Of a stretch of DNA of 64,000 nucleotides, positions 58,598 through 64,000 are shown piece by piece. Both the position numbers and the translations under genes were made by a program. Origin of the DNA: Erythroxylum novogranatense (lineage: Eukaryota > Streptophyta > Magnoliopsida > Malpighiales > Erythroxylaceae). The stretch covers positions 60,513,567 through 60,577,566 of the forward strand of contig CM057227.1 in the NCBI GenBank assembly GCA_029891385.1. Reading direction: 5' to 3'. Under the pieces are notes generated by a model. It worked only from the letters and a program-made list of their open reading frames with translations, was not told where the DNA came from and made no database searches. The stretch's first letter is position 1. Every line of letters begins with the position of its first letter.

Positions 58598-59684
58598 TGT
58601 AGGAAAATCTCGGTGCGTGCATCACATACACACGGTGCGGAAAAACAAAAAAAATTGTTCCGGGACGTTCCCGAAGTCCAGGATCTATGTGTCTATACAA
58701 AGAGGTACCATAATTCTCAAACCACAACGACCAATTGACCGGAAAGTAATTGGTTTGACGACTGAAGCCATGTTCACCACGAACCATATCACGAACCCTC
58801 CCATAGACAATTACTGTGCAATTTGTCCTTTCACCATGTTATACCTCACTTGGTTATGAGTATGGGCAAAGTGTCAACTCTTACTAGACTGACTACATCA
58901 AATCTAGTCCAAGTGATATCAGTTCTCGTCCTGGGACTCATTACTTTATATGTCAATGAAGGCATTCTTCATGACATATGTACTCCGGCCAGAGATTTCC
59001 AAGTAATGACCCTGACAAGAGGTCATGGGTATCATCTTTTGCTATCACAGAAGTGGTGAATCCTCTATTGGCTACTCAATTACCTTCGAATACCTCAAGC
59101 TGTACCTAATCACCATCCTATGAGCAACCTCTGTAAGGCAACAAGGAATGGAGTCAAAGCACAGAATCAGTATCCAAGATATCCTTGAGTACCTCAAGTC
59201 TAAGGATACTTGTACCATTACTATGATGAGATCATCACTGACATTAGAATAGGACATCCATGTGATGGTCTCATAGTAGGTCATCTAATGAACTTACTAC
59301 CTCTAGTAAGCATTCACATCTCAAACCTAAACATCTCATATTTACAGTTTCTGAGATCCACTGCTTGATCAAATCAAGGAGCTTGAGATGTGCTAGTCTC
59401 TCCGGATTAACGATGTCCAGCCAAGAATCCTATGACTAGGGATAATTTAGATATCGACATAATTGCACATGATAGGAATCTCATGAGTATGATCACATCA
59501 CAATTTCCTTCATGCTTTGTCATATATCATGGACTTCATTAATTTGTTTATAGATCAATATCAATTCATAAATAATGAACACCAAATTAATGAAATATGT
59601 CTTTCTTTATTTATTTATAAAGTCTGTACACAACTTTGTACAAAACGCGCTAAAGGCGATTGCCTTTAGGGCACTACTCTAACA
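58598..59684 (-). repeat. 5' LTR of Angela-2, internally deleted (1087 bp)
   Basis: Both ends are normal, but the part equivalent to about 51087-51814 of the other LTR is missing. The junction shows CCA microhomology (CGACCAATTGACCGG). The deleted part includes the AT microsatellite and about 40% of the LTR. Confidence 0.92.
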
Positions 59685-60589
59685 TCTATTACCCACCACA
59701 AGCATGCATAGATACTTGTAGGTATCTAAACTTTACACTTATATTCTAATTGTTTTACTTTTTTGTATTTCAATTTAAATTGATGTGCGAATTTTGGAAT
59801 AAAAATATACGTATTATGGATGATGATAATGGTGTAAATGTCTGGTGCTATAAATGGTTGTGTTGAGTTATTTTCTTTATTCAACAAGGGGTAAAAAACA
59901 TAAAAATAGGGGAAACTCTATCAAAATTTTTATAAATTCTAGTTCACTTATAATATTTTATTCTTATGCAAGAAAAGTCTATGGGCATAAGGGCTACACC
60001 TCGTTAGCTCTTTTTGCACACTTACACTAAGAAGCTTGACGGTGTGAGATTCGTCAACACCCGATTTAGAGAACCTAATGTATGTGAAATTTATGCTTTA
60101 ATATTAATTCTTAATAATTATCAATTACTAATATAAACATTGCCTCCTAATAGGACGAAATATAAGAAAGCATTCAGTGACAACCTCAGCACGAACAAGC
60201 TGTTGATGATAGTTAGACATATCTTGATGCAGTGGGGGGGTAGGGACCGTCGTGGAAGGATCTTCAGGTTATGTTCATTTGTGAACACATGTTATTCACA
60301 ATCTTCTATGTCCAACATAGCAACATCTAGTAGACGGTCGACAACCAGTGAAGTCAATGAACTTCAGACCACAGTATAGACATTGATGGAGTACATAGCT
60401 CAGATGAGACATGAGGTGGATGAGTTAAAGAGGAGGGTAGCACCTTAGAGCATCCACAGTCACCAAGACAATAGGATTGTTTTAGTCATTTGGTTCAAAT
60501 TACAAAGACTTATTACATACACAAATAATTCATAACTATTGAAATTATGCATTAATCATGAGAACATGAATTAAATTTAATGTTAGGAT

Positions 60590-61064
60590 TTTTAAAAATT
60601 TTTTAAAATTATTTACTGATGAAAAATATAAGTACGTCGGTAAAATCTATTATATTTACTGACAAAACACCACAAACCATCGGTAAAATGTAAAATATTT
60701 ACTGATGGAATAAAGAGTAATCGTCGATAATTTTGGCAGTTGTTGCCAACTTTAATGCTAGGATTTGTTGAATTGTTGGTATACTCACCGACAGTCATTA
60801 ATAACCATTGGTAATATTACTGATGGAATAACCAATATCGGCAATGGAAAGAAAAATGTCGTAGGTAAATTTACTGGCGGTCACAGCCAACCGTCAGCAA
60901 GTTCACCAACGGTTACATAAAATGTTTGTCATTAAATTTTCCTACGACTATTTTTATGACACCTTTATTCATCGGTTGATTCCATCACCAATTTATATTA
61001 CCAATGGAATCCAAACATTTTCCATCGGTAATATCTGTTGCTAAATGACATTTTTCTTGTAATG
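60590..61064 (+). repeat. CACTA-2 right subterminal array and terminal inverted repeat
   Basis: Motifs of the type ATCGGTAA, ACCGACAG and CCGTCAGC repeat in both orientations from about 60630. The end reads GACATTTTTCTTGTAATG, the complement of a CACTA-type terminus. The bases AAT follow. Confidence 0.75.
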
Positions 61065-61067
61065 AAT

Positions 61068-61528
61068 ATCTTTTAAGGTTTTATTAATTAGATGAATTAT
61101 TTAGCACCTTCTACAAATGTTAGGAAACTAACATTGAATTTCATTCTTTTCTTAATATAATGAGGGATTTTAAAACATGTTTCTTTTAATTAGATTAAAT
61201 TACTTTTATTAAATTTAATAATGTGGGATTATAAGTTTTAGGAAATCTCAACATATATTATACAATTTTATTTTCAATTAATTGTTTATATTTTATGTAA
61301 CTTGTGTATAAAAGTAAAGGGAATTGGTTAAGAAATATTTGTCAAAACTTATCGATATCTTAGATATGAAATATACAGATCAATCATTATTAGTGATTTA
61401 ATAAATATAAAATAATATTTTATTTTTAATTTTTTTTAATTTTTTTAATTATATACTGAATTTATTAAAACATTAGTCCTTGATACCAATAAAAAGTCAT
61501 CCAAGTTACGCTAGTATGTTTGAGAGTG
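61068..61528. other. AT-rich interval between CACTA-2 and the BAG-like pseudogene
   Basis: No coding sequence, LTR end or inverted repeat was recognised. Homopolymer and ATT-rich tracts dominate. Confidence 0.45.
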
Positions 61529-62650
61529 GATCCCTTGCCTCGAAAGAGGAATGGGAATGGAAGTTCAAGGTCTCCTAGAACTCCTAGGTTATTAGGATAG
61601 AGACAAGAGCAGTTAAAGGCCACTGTAAAAGATTTTGTTTCTTCCTATTTGGAAACTAAAAGTCCTCATGACTATGGTTTAATAAGTAGCAAGGATTTGA
61701 AAAAGAAGAAAGTGGAGGTAAAAGTATGAGACGAAGTGGATATAGGCAGTAGTGAAAACTGGAATGAGAGCAAAATCAATGTCTCTACCTGTATGAGTAG
61801 AAAATAAAGGGTCGAACGATGTTGGAGAATTGACCCTTGCGGAGGAATTGGGAGCAACAAAAACAGATGGGTTAGCTAAACTTGAGATTAAAGTTGAGAA
61901 GAAAAACTTATTACATGAAGAGGCATCCATCATTATTCAGTTCGCTTTTTTGGGATATGAAGTTAGGAGATGGAGCCTCTGAAGAAGTTGAGGTAGTTAG
62001 CAAACGTCAAGGAGTAGATGGTTGGGCTCAGGAATCAGATTCTCACTTTAGTGTCTTCTTCTACTATGAAAAAGGATGATAAGCAAAGGATGATTATTGG
62101 AGAAATGCTAATGAGTCTTCTCCTAAAGTTAGACACAATTCAGGTACATATGCCTTGAGCATATTGTCCCTGATGAATCTAGTGGAACTTCTTTTGTCTT
62201 ATTCTAAACTTTGTTATGTTAGTATATTATTTGTGGGATTTTTTTGAAATATGCATAATCTTTCAAATGCTAGTGTACACACTTGATTCATTTTAGAATA
62301 GGTTGGCATAGCTTCATCTGATGATAATACTTGTGAATGCGATTGAAATCGCAGGATGTCCAAGCCTCAGGACCATAAGGAAATCCTTAACAAGACAATC
62401 GGTAACCTTATAAGAGAAGCTTGATGTAGGGACAAAAAGATTCAAGGGGATGATGGCTAAAGATGGATTTTTAGAAGGTCCTTTGACTGATCCTTGTGGC
62501 GATGATCATGAAACATCCAAGTCACCAATGATAATATGAGAGAAAAAGGATGGGACGAGGAGCAAACAAAATTTGAAGTTGAACATTCAGAAGAAATGTC
62601 ATTGAGGAAGAATGATTTTGAGGCAGGTCGCAAACCAATAGAGGTTACAT

Positions 62651-63068
62651 TTAAGAAGCACAGACACGCGACACGACACGGACATGGACACGGGGACATT
62701 CCAACTTTTAAAATTTGGTGTACACGAACATGGTATATATATATATATATATTAAAATTTAGAATTAAGAAAAAAATTTAGAATTTATAGTATGATATAT
62801 ATTGATTGATGTGTTTCAAGACTTCCAATATGTTAATAGTTAATACATAGTTGGTACTTTATAAGCCCCTCTCAAAAGACATGAAGCATATATTCCATGG
62901 AGCATATATTCTATTAAACCGTGTCCGACCTGCGTCCGAGTCAACAAAAAATATTTTTTAATTCCTGCACGTATGGACACATGTCCACCATGCGTCAAGT
63001 GGGTGTCTGACACGGACATGTGTCCGAAACGCAGACACGACTCCATTTTTTCATGTCCATGCTACATA
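62651..63068. mobile_element. 418-bp non-autonomous DNA element with 9-bp duplication, inside the BAG-like pseudogene
   Basis: AGGTTACAT occurs at 62642-62650 and 63069-63077. The segment between interrupts the pseudogene, and leaving it out rejoins the reading frame (EVT to CYVPSATK). It contains runs of the GACACGG/CCGTGTC motif near both ends in opposite orientation (CGACACGACACGG at 62668-62680; GACACGGACATGTGTCCG at about 63009-63026) and a TA microsatellite. A 9-bp duplication suits Mutator-like elements. The outermost inverted repeats are weak, so the class is tentative. Confidence 0.55.
62731..62752. repeat. TA microsatellite
   Basis: About ten TA units within the 418-bp element. Confidence 0.85.
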
Positions 63069-63286
63069 AGGTTACATGTTATGTTCCTAGTGCTACTAAA
63101 TCACAATGTAGAGGAGATGGAGTAAATGAGTTTAAAGACATGCAAGTTGTTGAAAATTCCAATCAAATGAATGCTCAAGCAAAATTGAATTTTGGAGGAA
63201 CCCAAGTAAGACGTCTGAAATGCAGGAGGTTAATGGCAAAGAAGTGGTGGAAGATTCTGCTTCTGTCAGAATTTTTGTTAAAATAG

Positions 63287-63899
63287 GATATGATTTGAAT
63301 CTTTTGTAAATGTTAAATTAGATTATAAAAAATAGAGTTTAAAAAGTAAATTCTTTTATCATGCTCTGTTTGGGCTCCAAATTTAGATGACAAGGAAGGG
63401 AAGACTTAAAAAAACACATTCCCTTAAGATTTGCGTGAGTTGCAGAAAAGGTTTTTAGTTGGTTGGCTGGAGACGTGTAAGATATTTTGTTCATGGGGGT
63501 GATAGAGCATTACTTAGTCTTAATTTGAGGCCCATCTTTTCCAGATCAACTAGGGTGGGCACCCTTGATTCATCATAATTTTTGAATGTGTTTTTCACTC
63601 TTTTATATTTCAGTCGTCACATCATTGAATTAGCCTAAGTGTTAGACCCTTAATTTTTAGTGTATTTCTTAGCGACCTTCATGATATGCCTTAGGAGGAA
63701 GGTTAGCTAGATTACATGCACGAGGGAGGCATGCGAAAGCACTAAGGAATACATAGGCCAGAGGGATTGGACTTTGTACGAATTTTGTAGAGTCTCGGGC
63801 CTTGTGGAGATTAACTCAACCCAAGCTAAGGATTCAATGGACTAAGAACTTGGCCCATGCTTGAATGAATGGATGACAACTAGCGGATTTGTTGTGGGA
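63287..63899. other. Region between the pseudogene and Angela-3, with a possible LTR start
   Basis: No protein was recognised. From 63641 the sequence TGTTAGACCCTTAATTTTTA resembles the start of gypsy LTRs of the Tekay type, which begin TGTTGGGCCCC-like followed by a T-rich run. If so, Angela-3 inserted into that LTR. Neither the end nor the partner is visible. Confidence 0.3.
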
Positions 63900-64000
63900 T
63901 GTTAGAGTAGTGCCCTAAAGGCAATCGCCTTTAGCACGTTTTGTACAAAGTTGTGTATAGACTTTATGAATAAATAAAGAAAGGCATCTTTCATTAATTT
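63900..64000 (+). mobile_element. Angela-3: first 101 bp of a third Angela LTR, plus orientation
   Basis: The sequence TGTTAGAGTAGTGCCCTAAA and onward is the reverse complement of the last 100 bp of the Angela-1 and Angela-2 LTRs as they appear on the plus strand, including the GGCAATCGCC stem. The element continues beyond the window. It could be a full element or a solo LTR. The five bases before it are TGGGA. Confidence 0.85.

Larger units (their letters stand above)
50950..59684 (-). mobile_element. Angela-2: Ty1/copia Angela-clade element inside the TNP1-like exon
   Basis: LTRs lie at 50950-52765 and 58598-59684 with the duplication TCTAT at 50945-50949 and 59685-59689. The primer-binding site (58583-58596) and polypurine tract are in place, and the internal region reads leftwards. 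It belongs to the same family as Angela-1 but is a separate insertion with a different duplication. The right LTR has lost about 729 bp. The coding region is better preserved than in Angela-1 but has several stops. Confidence 0.95.
50089..60448 (+). pseudogene. TNP1-like gene of CACTA-2 (Transposase_24 family), split by Angela-2
   Basis: Exon-like pieces are 50089-50370 (starts MPPKRQ; later a Pro/Thr/Ser-rich stretch), 50464-50590, 50694-50949 continuing at 59690-59717, about 59970-60079, and 60145-60448. Across the Angela-2 insertion the frame passes from LGGESLPIYTGASI to the next bases, equivalent to the family's GGS motif. The next exon has GVRFVNTRFREPN, matching the family's conserved block before its C-terminal region. 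The last has RRGRIFRLCSF and a heptad-like MRHEVDELKRRV tail, a likely coiled coil, ending at the TAG at 60446-60448. There are premature stops, for example after NELQTTV at 60377-60379. The gene would encode the subterminal-repeat-binding partner of TNP2. Confidence 0.7.
17640..61064 (+). mobile_element. CACTA-2: large En/Spm-type DNA transposon carrying three nested LTR retrotransposons
   Basis: The left end reads CACTGCAAGAAAAG and the right end, reverse-complemented, reads CATTACAAGAAAAA. Both are close variants of the CACTACAAGAAAA terminus. AAT flanks both ends (17637-17639 and 61065-61067), which fits the 3-bp CACTA duplication. Both ends carry subterminal arrays sharing the ATCGGTAAA/TTACCGA motif. 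Inside, in the canonical order and orientation, are a TNP2-like transposase (33987-37639) and a TNP1-like gene (50089-60448). Subtracting the three nested elements and their duplications leaves about 13.9 kb, a plausible CACTA length. Both genes are dead. Pairing of the two ends is inference from motif, duplication and gene layout, since the TSD is only 3 bp. Confidence 0.75.
61529..63286 (+). pseudogene. BAG-family co-chaperone-like gene fragment (IQ motif plus BAG domain), inactivated
   Basis: An exon from about 61529 to 62143 carries basic SRSPRTPRLLG and acidic stretches, then an IQ calmodulin-binding motif EEASIIIQFAFLGYEVRRW (61917-61973; the usual Arg of the RG pair is Leu). After a frameshift come LKKLR and GEMLMSLLLKLDTIQ (ending 62143), the first helix of a BAG domain. 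A GT donor follows. The next exon from about 62355 continues SLRTIRKSLTRQSVTL and EKLD, the Hsp70-binding BAG helix. The reading goes on after the 418-bp insertion with GVNEFKDMQVVENSN to about 63286. IQ plus BAG is the arrangement of the plant BAG5-7 class. Several stops (for example 61595-61597) and frameshifts mark it as dead. The family call rests on motif recall. Confidence 0.6.

Noticed and set aside
1..64000. Endogenous plant virus sequence
   Set aside because: All reverse-transcriptase segments seen fit copia, gypsy or L1 retrotransposons with LTR or LINE structure. No movement-protein, coat-protein or env-like region was seen.
1..64000. A novel multi-gene defence or biosynthetic system
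   Set aside because: Only one intact host gene is present. The rest is transposon-derived or pseudogenic, so no such system can be supported.

Overview
The window is plant nuclear DNA, most likely from a eudicot. The evidence is one spliced plant-type protein kinase gene with GT-AG introns, several plant LTR-retrotransposon clades, CACTA transposons, an L1 LINE, and AT-rich intergenic sequence with TA and CA microsatellites. There is no bacterial operon structure, no CRISPR array and no rRNA or tRNA gene. The only apparently intact host gene is a Raf-like kinase. Almost everything else is transposable-element sequence in various states of decay.

Layout. 1-3102: 3' part of a decayed Tork/Tnt1-like Ty1/copia element (+) with its 3' LTR. 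3103-4711: 3' end of a first CACTA element (CACTA-1), with a broken three-exon TNP1-like gene and terminal repeats. 4929-7193: a 5'-truncated L1 LINE (-) between 12-bp duplications. 7194-8385: upstream region of the kinase. 8386-16067: the kinase gene, six coding exons, 383 residues, with a 4.6-kb copia element (-) in intron 2. 16261-17636: intergenic.

17640-61064 is read as a single second CACTA element (CACTA-2), about 13.9 kb before it was interrupted. It carries a decayed TNP2-type transposase gene (33987-37639) and a TNP1/Transposase_24-like gene (50089-60448). Three LTR retrotransposons sit inside it, each with a perfect 5-bp target-site duplication: Angela-1 (19486-29223, -), a Tekay-type Ty3/gypsy chromovirus (37922-48959, +) and Angela-2 (50950-59684, -). 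Its 5' part also holds a 1.94-kb retro-insertion flanked by 21-bp repeats and ending in a SINE/RTE-like tail; Angela-1 later landed inside that. 61529-63286: a broken BAG-family co-chaperone-like gene (IQ motif plus BAG domain) cut by a 418-bp element with 9-bp duplications. 63900 to the end: the first 101 bases of a third Angela LTR (+).

The elements form a nested stack whose order of insertion can be read from the sequence: CACTA-2 first, then the retro-insertion, then Angela-1 within it; the Tekay element and Angela-2 entered CACTA-2 independently. Most coding lesions that were read are stop codons at positions where the family has Trp or Gln, as expected from C-to-T decay of methylated DNA. 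The kinase exons show none. No novel multi-gene system was recognised. The most interesting items are the retro-insertion with unidentified coding-like sequence, the nested CACTA, the interrupted BAG-like pseudogene, and GTCGAC-rich repeat blocks in two unrelated retrotransposons.
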